DNA of 64,000 bases, from positions 992,001-1,056,000 of the forward strand of contig NZ_CP115175.1 in assembly GCF_027912415.1 (NCBI RefSeq), read 5' to 3'. Source of the stretch: Homoserinibacter sp. YIM 151385 (GTDB taxonomy: Bacteria; Actinomycetota; Actinomycetes; Actinomycetales; Microbacteriaceae). Positions within the stretch are counted from its first letter, which is position 1. The number at the start of each line of letters is the position of its first letter. A model generated the notes under the pieces. It was not told the DNA's origin and did no database searches. It was given only the letters and a program-made list of their open reading frames with translations. Of the stretch, positions 50,374 to 59,928 are shown one piece after another. The position numbers and the translations under genes were made by a program.

Positions 50374-52691
50374 CTAGCCGCGGGTGCCGACGCGGACGGC
50401 TCGCGGTCTTCGCGCTCCGTCCACAGCCGCACGCCGCCGCCGCGGAGCGCCGGCGCGACGAGCAGGAGCCCCTGGCGATCGGTGCGCGCCGCGGTGGTGC
50501 CCGCGGCGCGGAGCCCGTCGAGGGCGGCGTCGCTCGGGTGCCCGTAGCGGTTCTCCCCGACGCCGATGAGCCCGATCCGAGCGCCGAGCGCGGCCGTGAG
50601 GGGGTCGTGCTGGTCGGCCGAGCCGTGGTGCGAGACCTTGAGGACGTCGACGCGGGGCGGCCGCCAGGCGCCGAGGAGCCGCGCCTGCGCCTCCGCGCCC
50701 AGATCGCCCAGGAGCACGGCCGAGAGGCAGGGGCCGCAGTCCGCGCGCGGCGCGAGGTGGAGCACGAGGCTCGCCTCGTTGCCGGGCTGCGCGCCGCGCG
50801 CGGGCGGCCAGCGCACGGTCCACCGGTGGCCGCCGAGCTCGCCCGAGGCCCCCGCCTGCACCTGCTCGACCCGCGCGCCGCCGGCCGCCAGGAGCTCGGC
50901 CGTCCGCGTCGCCTCGGGCCGGTCCGGCGGACCGACGAGGACGCGGTCGACGCGGCCCCGCACGGCCGCCGCGCCGCCGACGTGATCGAGGTCGAAGTGG
51001 GTGAGCACGAGGAGCTCGAGGCGGCCGATGCCGAGCTCGTCGAGGCAGTCGCCGAGCGCGGCGGGGTCGGGACCGGTGTCCACGAGCGCGACGGAGCCGC
51101 CGGAGCGGACGAGGAGCGCGTCGCCCTGCCCGACCTCGCACATGGCGAGCTGCCAGTCCGCCGGGCGGTCCGCCGTCTCGGCGAGGCGGGCGCCGCCGAG
51201 GAGGCCGGCGTAGGCGGCCGCCGCGGCCCCCAGCCCGAGCGCCACCCCGCGACGCAGCCTCGGCCGGACGCGGGCGAGCACGGCCGCGAGCAGCAGCGCC
51301 GTCGCCGCGGCGAGCGCGAGCGCGCCCGGCACGCCCTCGAGCCAGGGCAGCCGCGCACCGGGCAGCTCCGCCGTGACCTGGGCGACGCCCGCGATCCAGC
51401 TCGCCGGCAGCCAGGCCGCCTGCGCGACGAGGAGCGCGACGGGCGGTGCGATCGGCGCGAGCAGGCAGGCGAGGAGGCCGAGGACGGTCGCGACCGGCGC
51501 CGCCGGGCCCGCGAGGAGGTTCGCGGCGACCCCGTGGAGCGCGATCGCCGGGTCGAGCATCACGAGGACCGGCTGGCAGGCGAGCTGCGCCGCGACCGGC
51601 ACGGCGAGCACGATCGCGAGCGCGCGCGGCAGCACGCGGTCGAGCCGATCGGCGAGCGGGCGCGCGAGCACGAGCAGTCCGCCCGTCGCGAGCACCGACA
51701 GCGCGAAGCCGTAGCTCCGCGCGTGCCAGGGGTCGGCGACGAGCAGCGCCAGGACGGCGAGCGCGAGCACCGGCAGCCCCTGCACCGGCCGCCCGAGCGC
51801 CTGCACGAGGAGGACGACCGCGGCCATGACGCCCGCCCGCACGACGCTCGGCTCGGGCGTCACGAGGAGCACGAAGGCGCCGAGCGCGAGCAGGGCCGCG
51901 AGGATGCGACCCCGCCGGCCGGCGCCGAGCGCCGCCGCGAGCCCCGCGACGAGGCCGACGACGACCGCGCAGTTGGCGCCCGACACGGCCGTGAGGTGGC
52001 TCAGGGAGCTGTCCTTCATCGCCTGGTCGAGCGACTCGTCGACCCGGGAGGTGTCGCCGATCGCGAGTCCGGGCAGGAGCGCGCCGCCGGCGCCGGGGAG
52101 GGTGCCGGCGAGCTGCCGGAAGCCCTCGCGCATCCCCTCCGCCCAGCTCGGCGCGGGCGGCGCCGGTGCGAGCCGCCGGGGCTCGCCGAGCGGCCGCAGG
52201 ATCGCCGAGCGCTGCTCGCCGGGCGCGGTGGCGACCGCCCGCGCCCGGAGCGTCCACCGCTCGCCGAGACGCGCGCGCTCGAGGCCCTCGCCGAGCACGA
52301 GCACGGGCGCCGCGGCGGGCTCGCCCTCCACCCGCTCGACCTGCAGCTCGACGCGCTCGGCGCCCGGTCCCGTCACGACGCCCGTCACGGCGACGGCGCC
52401 GCCCGCGGCGAGCGCCTCGGGAGCCCGCGCCGGCCCGCGGGCCGCGACCTGCAGCGCGACGAGCGACGCCGCCGCGAGCGCGAGGGCGACCAGTCCGAGC
52501 CAGGGCGCGGGCGACCGCCCGGGGACCCGGCGGCGTCGCAGCCCGAGCACGCAGAGCAGGAGCGCCGTCGCGAGGCCGGCGACCGCGACCCCGAGCAGCG
52601 CGCCGGACGCGCCCGTCGGCATCCCGACGGCCGCCCACCCCGCGAGCCAGGCGGCGGCCGCCGGCCCCGCGAGCCGCGCCTCCGGGCTCAT
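50374..52691 (-). CDS. comEC: ComEC/Rec2 competence protein (frame lacks its stop before holA)
   Basis: The protein forms the inner-membrane DNA uptake channel. It has a membrane-rich competence domain (HLTAVSGANCAVVVGLVAG near 270) and a C-terminal metallo-beta-lactamase domain (LTHFDLDHVGG, VSHHGSADQHD). Family homology ends near GGVRLWTERED (about 50400). After that the frame has no stop until 49158, inside a repeat beyond holA, giving 1,177 residues. A stop (TAG at 50374-50376) exists in the neighbouring frame, so a single-base shift near the end, or loss of the stop, explains it. I list the domain-bearing part. ATG 52691 overlaps comEA (ATGA). Confidence 0.85.
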
Positions 52692-53359
52692 ACGGTGACG
52701 AGCTCGCGGAGGCCCTCGAGCGTCGCCTCGCCGATGCCGGGCACGTCGAGCAGATCCTCGACGCTCGCGAAGCGGCCGTTGGCCTCGCGCCACTGGAGGA
52801 TGCGGGTCGCGATCGCAGGCCCGATCCGCGGCAGGGTGTCGAGCGCGGCGGCATCCGCCGTGTTGAGGTCGATCGGCGCACCGGGCGCCGCGGGCGAGCC
52901 CGGAACCGCCGGCGCCCCGCCCGCGTCCCCGTTGCCCGCGGCCGGCGGCCCGGCGCCCTGCTTCGGCACGAGCAGCTGCTCGCCGTCCGTCACGGGCTTC
53001 GCGAGGTTGAGCGCCCCGCGGTCGGCGCCGCGCGCGAATCCCCCGGCGGCGGCCACGGCGTCCATGGCGCGCGAGCCCGCGGCGAGCTCGTAGACGCCCG
53101 GCTCGCGGACCCGCCCGAGCACGTGCACGAGCAGCGGCGCCGCGCCCTCGGCGCCGGCCGTGGTCGAGCCGGCTGAGTCCGTCGGCGGCGACGCCGACGG
53201 CAGGGGCGCCGCCCCCACCTCCGACACCGCGCCGCCCGGCGACAGCAGCGCCGCGAGCACCGCCGCCGCGACCCCCGCCAGCACGAGGATGAGCGCCGCG
53301 CCCGCCGCGACCCTCGACCGGGCGCGGGGAGTCGGGTCGGGCTGGGGCGCGGCGCTCAT
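52688..53359 (-). CDS. comEA: ComEA-family DNA-binding competence protein
   Basis: The 223-residue membrane-anchored protein has a transmembrane segment at about 18-40, a Pro/Ser/Ala linker, an SLBB domain (HVLGRVREPGVYELAAGSRA, about 79-135), and C-terminal helix-hairpin-helix repeats (DLNTADAAALDTLPRIGPA, VPGIGEATLEGLREL) that bind DNA. It is coupled to comEC by a 4-bp overlap. TAGCGT lies 6 nt before ATG 53359, so the comEA-comEC-holA operon probably has a leaderless start. Confidence 0.93.
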   Translation of the reverse strand: MSAAPQPDPTPRARSRVAAGAALILVLAGVAAAVLAALLSPGGAVSEVGAAPLPSASPPTDSAGSTTAGAEGAAPLLVHVLGRVREPGVYELAAGSRAMDAVAAAGGFARGADRGALNLAKPVTDGEQLLVPKQGAGPPAAGNGDAGGAPAVPGSPAAPGAPIDLNTADAAALDTLPRIGPAIATRILQWREANGRFASVEDLLDVPGIGEATLEGLRELVTV

Positions 53360-53365
53360 GCGGGA

Positions 53366-53371
53366 ACGCTA
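53366..53371 (-). promoter_or_regulatory. -10 box of a leaderless comEA transcript
   Basis: TAGCGT on the minus strand is followed by 6 nt and the comEA ATG. Confidence 0.55.
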
Positions 53372-53386
53372 CGAGCGCGTCACCGC

Positions 53387-53403
53387 CGGGAGCGCCGCTC
53401 CCG
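53387..53403 (-). terminator. leuS terminator
   Basis: CGGGAGC (53387-53393), loop GCC, and GCTCCCG (53397-53403) form a 7-bp stem 18 nt past the leuS stop and just upstream of the comEA promoter. Confidence 0.55.
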
Positions 53404-53420
53404 CCCGATCTGTGGAGGGA

Positions 53421-55976
53421 TCAGCCCTTCGTGGCGATGTTGACGACGCGCGGCGCGCGGACGACGACGTTGACGATCTCGCGGTCGCCGATCGTGCGGA
53501 TGACCGCCGCCGACTGCCGGGCGAGCTGCTCGAGCGCCTCGGAGGCGATCGTCGGCGAGACCTCGACGCGGTCGCGCACCTTGCCGTCGACCTGGATGAC
53601 GGCGGTGACCGCCTCCTCGACGAGCAGGGTCGGGTCGGCCTTGCGCCAGCCCGCGAAGGCGACCGTGCCCTCGTAGCCGAGGCGCGACCACATGTCCTCC
53701 GCCGTGAAGGGCGCGAACAGCGAGAGCCCGACGGCGACGACCTCGATCGCCTCGCGGACCGCCGGGTCGCCGGCACCCGGACCGCTGTCGATGGTCTTGC
53801 GGATCGCGTTGACGAGCTCCATGAGGCGCGCGACGACGACGTTGAACTTGAAGGCCTCCACGAGCCCCGGCCCCTCGGCCAGGAAGCGGTGGGTCTGCCG
53901 GCGCAGCGCCGCATCCCCGCCCTTCCACTCGACCTCGGGCGGGCTCGTCACCTCGCCCGCGATGCGCCAGGCGCGCGCCAGGAACTTCGCGCTGCCGGCG
54001 GGCGAGACGTCGGCCCAGTCGATGTCGTCCTCGGGCGGGCCCGCGAAGGCCATCGTGAGGCGGACGGCGTCGACGCCGTGCTCGTCGAGCTGGTCGGAGA
54101 GCTTCACGAGGTTGCCGCGGCTCTTCGACATCGCCGAGCCGTTCATGAGCACCATGCCCTGGTTGAGCAGGGCGCTGAACGGCTCCGTGAAGGAGACGTA
54201 GCCGAGGTCGAAGAGCACCTTGGTGATGAAGCGCGCGTAGAGCAGGTGCAGGATCGCGTGCGTCACGCCGCCGACGTACTGGTCGACGGGCGCCCACTTC
54301 TCGGCCTCCTTCGGGTCGAAGGCCTGCGTGTCGTCCTTCGGCGAGAGGAAGCGGAGGAAGTACCAGGAGCTGTCGACGAAGGTGTCCATCGTGTCCGGGT
54401 CGCGGCGCACCGGCGTGCCGTCGGGCAGCGTCGTCTCGACCCAGTCGGTCGCCGCGCCCAGCGGCGAGGTGCCCTTCGGCTGCAGGTCGAGCCCCTCGCT
54501 CGCCGGCAGCTCGACCGGCAGCGACTCGACGGGCACCGGGTGCATCGTGCCGTCCTCCTCGTGGAGGATCGGGATGGGCGTGCCCCAGTAGCGCTGGCGC
54601 GAGATGAGCCAGTCGCGCAGGCGATAGGTCTTCGCGGCGCGGCCGGTCCCGGCCGACTCGAGCAGCTCGATCGCGCGCTTGATCGCGTTCGACTTCGAGA
54701 GGCCGTCGAGCGGGCCCGAGTTCATGAGGCGCCCGTCGCCGGTCAGCGCCTCGCCCGTCGCGGCGGGGTTCAGCGCCGGCAGCGCGCCGGTGTCGGCCGC
54801 CTCGAGCATCTCGGGCGTGATGACCGGGATCGCGCCGGTGACCGGCGCATTCGTGTCGACGACGACGCGGACCGGGAGGTCGAAGCGGCGCGCGAAGTCG
54901 AGGTCGCGCTGGTCGTGCGCCGGCACGGCCATGACGGCGCCGTGGCCGTAGTCGGCGAGCACGTAGTCGGCCGCCCAGATCGGCAGGCGCTCGCCGTTGA
55001 CCGGGTTGATCGCGTAGCGCTCGAGGAACACGCCCGTCTTCTCGCGGCCGGCGTCCTGGCGCTCGATCTCGGTCTGCTTCTGCGTCTGCTCGAGGTAGTC
55101 CTGGAACCGCATCCGCACCTCCGCGGAGGAGCCCGCCGCGAGCTCCGCCGCGAGGTCGGAGTCGGGGGCGACGACCATGAAGGTCGCGCCGAAGAGCGTG
55201 TCGGGGCGCGTCGTGAAGACGGTGACCCGCGCCTCGCGGCCCTCGATCACGAAGTCGACGTCGGCGCCCGTCGAGCGGCCGATCCAGTTGCGCTGCATCG
55301 CGAGCACCTTCGAGGGCCAGGAGCCCTCGAGCTGCTTGAGGTCGTCGAGCAGGCGATCCGCGTAGTCGGTGATCTTGAAGTACCACTGCGTCAGCTGCTT
55401 CTTGACGACGAGGTTGTCGCAGCGCTCGCAGCGCCCGTCGACGACCTGCTCGTTCGCGAGCACCGTCTGATCGAAGGGGCACCAGTTGACCCAGCTCGCC
55501 TTGCGGTAGGCGAGGCCCTTCTCGTACATCTTCAGGAACAGCCACTGGTTCCACCGGTAGTACTCGGGGTCGGAGGTGTGGAGGACGCGGTCCCAGTCGA
55601 AGGAGGCGGCATAGCGGCGCATCGACTGGCGCTGCTGCGCGATGTTCTCGTACGTCCACTCGCGGGGGTCGACGCCGCGCTTGATCGCGGCGCCCTCGGC
55701 GGGCAGGCCGAAGGAGTCCCAGCCGATGGGGTGCAGCACGCGGAAGCCGCGCTGGCGCCAGTAGCGCGCGATGACGTCGCCGAGCGCATAGGCCTCGGCG
55801 TGGCCCATGTGCAGGTCGCCGGAGGGGTACGGGAACATGTCGAGGATGTACTTCCGGGGGCGCTTGTCCTCGGGGTCGTCGGTCGCGAAGGGCCGCGTCT
55901 CGTCCCAGACCGGGAGCCACTTCTCCTGGATGCGGTCGAAGTCGTAGACGTTCTCGTCGTTCTCGTGGTGCGTCAC
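53421..55976 (-). CDS. leuS: Leucine-tRNA ligase
   Basis: LeuRS charges tRNA-Leu and has a CP1 editing domain. The 851-residue protein has the HIGH-type motif H56-M-G-H59, the editing domain with [14 protein letters not shown], and the KMSKS-type motif AMSKSRGN near 615, followed by the anticodon-binding and C-terminal domains. It starts with GTG 55976 ([14 protein letters not shown]) behind GAGAG. A -10 TACGCT (56071-56066) is the probable promoter. Confidence 0.97.
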   Translation of the reverse strand: MTHHENDENVYDFDRIQEKWLPVWDETRPFATDDPEDKRPRKYILDMFPYPSGDLHMGHAEAYALGDVIARYWRQRGFRVLHPIGWDSFGLPAEGAAIKRGVDPREWTYENIAQQRQSMRRYAASFDWDRVLHTSDPEYYRWNQWLFLKMYEKGLAYRKASWVNWCPFDQTVLANEQVVDGRCERCDNLVVKKQLTQWYFKITDYADRLLDDLKQLEGSWPSKVLAMQRNWIGRSTGADVDFVIEGREARVTVFTTRPDTLFGATFMVVAPDSDLAAELAAGSSAEVRMRFQDYLEQTQKQTEIERQDAGREKTGVFLERYAINPVNGERLPIWAADYVLADYGHGAVMAVPAHDQRDLDFARRFDLPVRVVVDTNAPVTGAIPVITPEMLEAADTGALPALNPAATGEALTGDGRLMNSGPLDGLSKSNAIKRAIELLESAGTGRAAKTYRLRDWLISRQRYWGTPIPILHEEDGTMHPVPVESLPVELPASEGLDLQPKGTSPLGAATDWVETTLPDGTPVRRDPDTMDTFVDSSWYFLRFLSPKDDTQAFDPKEAEKWAPVDQYVGGVTHAILHLLYARFITKVLFDLGYVSFTEPFSALLNQGMVLMNGSAMSKSRGNLVKLSDQLDEHGVDAVRLTMAFAGPPEDDIDWADVSPAGSAKFLARAWRIAGEVTSPPEVEWKGGDAALRRQTHRFLAEGPGLVEAFKFNVVVARLMELVNAIRKTIDSGPGAGDPAVREAIEVVAVGLSLFAPFTAEDMWSRLGYEGTVAFAGWRKADPTLLVEEAVTAVIQVDGKVRDRVEVSPTIASEALEQLARQSAAVIRTIGDREIVNVVVRAPRVVNIATKG

Positions 55977-56046
55977 GGTGCTCTCAATCGTGGAAGCGTG
56001 GAGGCGGATGCGGCGACGGCGCGGCAGGCTCGGCGAGCGCCGGCGC

Positions 56047-56071
56047 GGAGGGCGATCCGCCCTCCAGCGTA
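56047..56071 (-). terminator. pabB terminator adjoining the leuS -10 box
   Basis: GGAGGGCG (56047-56054), loop ATC, and CGCCCTCC (56058-56065) make an 8-bp stem past the pabB stop. Directly next to it is TACGCT (56071-56066), a good -10 for leuS, so the leuS transcript would begin within the hairpin. Confidence 0.55.
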
Positions 56072-56105
56072 GTCACCCCGCGGGCCGAGCGCGGCGAGGG
56101 TCGGA

Positions 56106-57455
56106 TCAGCCCTCGGCGCCGAGCGCGGCGAGGAGCGGTCGGGCCTTGATCCGGACCTCCTCGAGCTCCTCCTCGGGCACCGAGCGCGCCGTGATCCCGC
56201 CGCCCGAGCCGATGCTCGCGCGCGCCGGCTCGACGACGATCGTGCGGATCGTCATGGCGAGGTCGGCCGCGCCGTCCGCGCCGAGCCAGCCCAGGCATCC
56301 CGAGTAGGGCCCGCGCGCCCGCCGCTCGAGCCCGTCGAGCAGCTGCGTCGCACGGCGCTTCGGCGCCCCCGTCATGGAGCCGGCGGGGAAGCAGGAGGCG
56401 AGCGCGTCCAGGGCGTCGAGTCCCGGCGCGAGCCGACCCCGCACGGTGCTCACGAGCTGGTGGACCTGCGCGTAGTGCTCGACCTCGAGCAGCCGCGTCA
56501 CCTCCACGCTGCCGAGCTCGCAGACGCGCGAGAGGTCGTTGCGCATGAGGTCGACGATCATGAGGTTCTCGGCGCGCTCCTTCTCGCTCGCGAGGAGCTC
56601 GGCGGCGAGCACCGCGTCCTCCCCCGCGTCGCGGCCGCGCGGGCGGGTGCCCTTGATGGGGCTCGTCGAGATGCCGCCCTCGGCGTCGATCTCGAGGAAG
56701 CGCTCGGGGCTCGCGCTCACGAGCGCGACCCCGCCCGCGCGGATGAGGGCGCCGTGGTGGGTGGGGCTCGATCGCCGGAGCCGCCGGTGGAGCGCGAGCG
56801 CGTCGTGCTCCCCCTCGACGACGACCTCGTTCGTGAGGCACAGCTGGTAGGCCTCGCCCTCGACGATCGCGGCCTGGCAGGCGCGGATCGCGTCGAGATA
56901 GGCCTCGTCGTCGAGGTGCCAGCGCGGGGACGCGGCGGCAGGCGGGGGCGCGAGCGGCGGCTCGGGCGCCCCGGGCGCCGCGATCCGGGCCACGGCGGCC
57001 TCGACCTCGTCCCGCCACGCCGCGAGCTCGCCCGACCACGCCTCGCCGAGCGCGAGGAGCTCGGCCTCGCCGCTCACGGCATCCACGGCGACGGCGCGGT
57101 CGACGCGCAGCAGCGCCGCATCGGGCAGCCGCGAGGGATGCGCGAGCGGCGTCGCGGTCGTGCGCGCGCGGAGGCCGTAGCCGAGCCAGCCGACGAGTCC
57201 GAGCCGGAAGGCGGGGCCGGGCCGCGCATCCCGCTCGCCGTCGGTGCCGAGCACGCGCATCGCCTCGAGCTCGCGCCGGGCGGCGGCGAGCGGATCGGGG
57301 CCGAGCGCGAGCTCCGTGCCGGTGCCGAGATAGTGCGTGCCCTCGGCGCCGGAGTCGAGCCAGAACAGGCCCGGCGCATCGGCCCACAGCTCGAGCACGA
57401 GGGCCTCCGGGTCGACCCCGCGCCCGAGCGCGTGTCGCAGGAGCCGTCGGCGCAT
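56106..57455 (-). CDS. pabB: Aminodeoxychorismate synthase component I / anthranilate synthase component I family
   Basis: The 449-residue chorismate-binding enzyme has the catalytic C-terminal domain with TSPIKGTRPRG, ENLMIVDLMRNDLSRVC, PAGSMTGAPKRRA and YSGCLGW, and GGGITARSVPEEELEE at the end. The PIKGT lysine typical of PabB (versus the PIAGT of TrpE) supports aminodeoxychorismate formation in p-aminobenzoate and folate synthesis. Divergent pabC supports that. ATG 57455 is preceded by TAGGAT-N7 (leaderless). Confidence 0.9.
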   Translation of the reverse strand: MRRRLLRHALGRGVDPEALVLELWADAPGLFWLDSGAEGTHYLGTGTELALGPDPLAAARRELEAMRVLGTDGERDARPGPAFRLGLVGWLGYGLRARTTATPLAHPSRLPDAALLRVDRAVAVDAVSGEAELLALGEAWSGELAAWRDEVEAAVARIAAPGAPEPPLAPPPAAASPRWHLDDEAYLDAIRACQAAIVEGEAYQLCLTNEVVVEGEHDALALHRRLRRSSPTHHGALIRAGGVALVSASPERFLEIDAEGGISTSPIKGTRPRGRDAGEDAVLAAELLASEKERAENLMIVDLMRNDLSRVCELGSVEVTRLLEVEHYAQVHQLVSTVRGRLAPGLDALDALASCFPAGSMTGAPKRRATQLLDGLERRARGPYSGCLGWLGADGAADLAMTIRTIVVEPARASIGSGGGITARSVPEEELEEVRIKARPLLAALGAEG

Positions 57456-57468
57456 ACCCTGAATCCTA
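57455..57468. promoter_or_regulatory. Overlapping mirror-image leaderless promoters of pabB and pabC
   Basis: TACCCT (57455-57460, plus) lies 7 nt before the pabC ATG, and TAGGAT (57468-57463, minus) lies 7 nt before the pabB ATG. The start codons are only 12 bp apart, so each -10 box begins in the other gene's start codon and there is no room for Shine-Dalgarno sequences. -35 regions would lie inside the opposing coding sequences and are weak. Confidence 0.65.
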
Positions 57469-58280
57469 TGAGCGGCGTCGTGAGCACCTGGCGGGCCGGC
57501 CGCCTCGAGCCTCGCGAGGGCTGCGACCTCCACCCCGCGCGGATCGCCGTCGCCGACTCGTGGCTCGTCGACGACGGCCGCGCCCTCGCGATCGACCTGC
57601 ACCGCGAGCGCTTCCTCGGCGCGCTCCCGCCCGCCTTCGAGTCGCTCGACCCGGCGGGCTTCTGGGATGCGGCGCTTCGCTCGATCGGCCGGGAGGGCGC
57701 CCGCTTCCCCCGGGTCGAGGCGCGCTGGGCGGCGGCGAGCGCTCGGGCGGCGCCCGGCGAGTGGAGGCCGCAGCTGCTCCTGCGGGAGCGTCCGGCCCCT
57801 GAGCTCCGGCGCGCGATCCGCCTGTGGACGCACCCCGGACCCGACCCGCGCACCGAGCCGCGGACGAAGGGCCCCGACCTCGAGGCGCTCCTCCGGCTCC
57901 GCACCGCCGCGCAGGCGGCGGGCACCGAGGAGGCCGTGATCCTCGAGCCCGACGGCGCGGTCGCGGACGGCTCGACGACCTGCCTCGTGTGGTGGCTCGG
58001 CGACGCGCTCGCGATCCCCGACCCCGACATCCCGCGCGTCGACAGCGTGACGCTCCGCAGCCTCGCGGGGCTCGCGACGGCGCTCGGCGTCGAGGTGCTG
58101 CCCGATCGGCGCGGACCGGAGGAGCTCGACGGGCTCGAGGTGTGGGCGCTCAACGCGCTCCACGGGCCGCGGATCGTGACCGGCTGGGTCGACGGACCCG
58201 CCACCGCCGAGCAGCCGGGGCGCCTGGAGGCGTGGCGCAGGCGGCTCTCGGCCCTTCGCAAGCCGCTCCCCCTAGGGTGA
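57468..58280 (+). CDS. pabC: Class IV aminotransferase, probable aminodeoxychorismate lyase
   Basis: PabC converts aminodeoxychorismate to p-aminobenzoate and pyruvate. The 270-residue fold-type IV PLP enzyme has the cofactor lysine in RTKGPDLEALL (Lys134), the EEAVILEPDGAVADGSTTCLVW block (shown in parts), and a C-terminal VWALNALHGPRIV segment. Assignment from fold family and divergence from pabB is strong; D-amino-acid or branched-chain aminotransferase is less likely. It overlaps or abuts the DedA gene. Confidence 0.88.
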   Translation: MSGVVSTWRAGRLEPREGCDLHPARIAVADSWLVDDGRALAIDLHRERFLGALPPAFESLDPAGFWDAALRSIGREGARFPRVEARWAAASARAAPGEWRPQLLLRERPAPELRRAIRLWTHPGPDPRTEPRTKGPDLEALLRLRTAAQAAGTEEAVILEPDGAVADGSTTCLVWWLGDALAIPDPDIPRVDSVTLRSLAGLATALGVEVLPDRRGPEELDGLEVWALNALHGPRIVTGWVDGPATAEQPGRLEAWRRRLSALRKPLPLG

Positions 58281-58285
58281 GCGGC

Positions 58286-58978
58286 GTGAACGAGGCGCTC
58301 ACCTGGATCCTCGACCTCGTCTCCTCGGTGGACCCGGTCCTGCGGACGCTCTTGGCCGGCATCGGCATCCTGCTCGAGACCTCGATCCTCGTCGGGCTCG
58401 TCGTCCCGGGCGACTCGATCGTGATCGTCGCGAGCACGGGCGTCGAGGGGCCGGTCGAGTACGTCGCGCTCGTCGCGACCGTCATCGTGGGCGCGCTGTG
58501 CGGCGAGAGCGTCGGCTTCGCGATCGGCCGGTGGTTCGGCCCGCGGCTGCGCCATTCGCGGCTCGGTCGCCGCCTCGGCGAGCAGAACTGGGCGCGCGCG
58601 GAGCGCTATCTCGCGCGGCGCGGCGGGCCCGCCGTCTTCGTGTCGCGGTTCCTCCCGGTGCTGCACTCGCTGATCCCCGTGACGGTGGGGATGAGCGCCA
58701 TGAGCTACCGGCGCTTCATCGCGTGGACGGCGCCGGCCTGCACGATCTGGGCCGTCCTCTATGTGTCGGTCGGCTCGGCCGCGGCCGGCTCCTACCGGGA
58801 GCTCTCGGGTCAGGCCCACTGGGCCGGCTATCTCTTCGCGGCCATCATCATCGGCTTCGGCATCCTCGCACTCGTCGCGAAGAAGGTCATCCAGGGGCGC
58901 GAGGCGCGGCACATGGAGCACGACGCGCACGACGCGAATCGGGCCGCCGACTCAGGAGTCGACGGCCCGACGGCGTAG
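58286..58978 (+). CDS. DedA-family membrane protein (second copy)
   Basis: The 230-residue protein has the DedA blocks LLETSILVGLVVPGDSIVIVA, LCGESVGFAIGRWFG and FVSRFLPVLHSLIPVTVGMS, four to five membrane segments and a charged His/Asp-rich tail. GTG 58286 lies 7 nt after TAGGGT, suggesting a leaderless start; GTG 58277, which overlaps the pabC stop (GTGA), is equally possible. Family members help recycle lipid carriers. Confidence 0.87.
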   Translation: MNEALTWILDLVSSVDPVLRTLLAGIGILLETSILVGLVVPGDSIVIVASTGVEGPVEYVALVATVIVGALCGESVGFAIGRWFGPRLRHSRLGRRLGEQNWARAERYLARRGGPAVFVSRFLPVLHSLIPVTVGMSAMSYRRFIAWTAPACTIWAVLYVSVGSAAAGSYRELSGQAHWAGYLFAAIIIGFGILALVAKKVIQGREARHMEHDAHDANRAADSGVDGPTA

Positions 58979-58994
58979 CGGCTGGGAGCAGCCG
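58979..58994. terminator. Bidirectional hairpin between DedA and substrate-binding-protein genes
   Basis: CGGCTG (58979-58984), loop GGAG, and CAGCCG (58989-58994) form a 6-bp stem in the 23-bp gap between convergent stops. Confidence 0.45.
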
Positions 58995-59001
58995 ACCCCG
59001 A

Positions 59002-59913
59002 TCAGCCCAGCAGGCCGTGCTCCGTCAGCCAGGCCGTCGCGATCGCGTCCGGCGACTCCTGGTCCTGCACGCTCTGCACGTTGAGCGCGACGAGCTGCTC
59101 GGTGTCCATCTCGGCGCTGATCGCGTCGATGATCGCGATGGCGTCCGCGTCGAGCTTGTCGCTCGCGAGCGGCACGACGTTCGCGGCCGGGATGAGGCCG
59201 TCCGGGTCCTCGAGCGTCACGAAGTCGTTGATCGCGATGCTCGGGTCGGCCGTGTAGACGTTCGCGACGTCGATCGCGCCCTCGGCGAGCGACTCGACCG
59301 TGGTGTCGGCGGTCGGCTCGAACTGGACGTCGATCCCGTACTCCTCGGCGAGACGCGAGGGGCCGTAGGTGCGCTCCTCGAGCTCGGGGGCGCCGCCGAC
59401 GCGGATCGTGCCGCCGACCTTCTCGAGGTCGGGGATCGCGACGAGCCCGTGCTCCTCGGCGTAGGCCGCGGTCACGTTGTACGCGTCCTTGTCGGCCGCC
59501 TCCGAGTACTCGAGCGGCGTGATGCCCTCCGGCAGCACGCCCTCGAGCTCGGTGTAGACCTCGTCCGGGAGCGTCGCCTCGGCGTCCTCGTCGAAGTAGC
59601 GCACGACGCTGCCCGTGTACTCCGGGAACAGGTCGATCGAGCCGTCCTCGATGGAGGGCATGTACGCCTCGCGCTGGCCGATGTTGAACTTGCGCTCGAC
59701 CTCGTAGCCGCCGTCCTCGAGCGCCTGCGCGTAGATCTCGGCGATGATCTCGTTCGAGTAGTAGGCCTGCGAGCCGATGACGATCGCCTCGGTCTCGCCG
59801 CCGTCCGATCCGCTGTCGAGCGGGTCGCCCTGAGCGCACCCTGACAGGGCCAATGCCGCCCCGACCGCGGCAGCCGTGATGGCGAGCCGGCCCTTGTTCC
59901 GTGCTGTGAGCAT
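59002..59913 (-). CDS. Osmoprotectant (glycine betaine/choline) ABC transporter substrate-binding lipoprotein
   Basis: The 303-residue protein has a signal peptide and lipobox LALSGC (about Cys26) and a periplasmic-binding-protein type II fold of the OpuAC/ProX/OpuC group, with IVIGSQAYYSNEIIAEIYAQ (in part) at its start and TADPSIAINDFVTLEDP near the ligand pocket. ATG 59913 has GAGGAA upstream; ATG 59925 is an alternative. It is the last gene of a four-gene importer operon (ATPase, two permeases, binding protein). Confidence 0.88.
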   Translation of the reverse strand: MLTARNKGRLAITAAAVGAALALSGCAQGDPLDSGSDGGETEAIVIGSQAYYSNEIIAEIYAQALEDGGYEVERKFNIGQREAYMPSIEDGSIDLFPEYTGSVVRYFDEDAEATLPDEVYTELEGVLPEGITPLEYSEAADKDAYNVTAAYAEEHGLVAIPDLEKVGGTIRVGGAPELEERTYGPSRLAEEYGIDVQFEPTADTTVESLAEGAIDVANVYTADPSIAINDFVTLEDPDGLIPAANVVPLASDKLDADAIAIIDAISAEMDTEQLVALNVQSVQDQESPDAIATAWLTEHGLLG

Positions 59914-59928
59914 CGTGTTCCTCATTCT

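Noticed and set aside
49158-52793. Annotating comEC as a 1,211-residue protein
   Set aside because: The part after about 50400 is out-of-frame holA sequence, and the first 34 residues are comEA in another frame.
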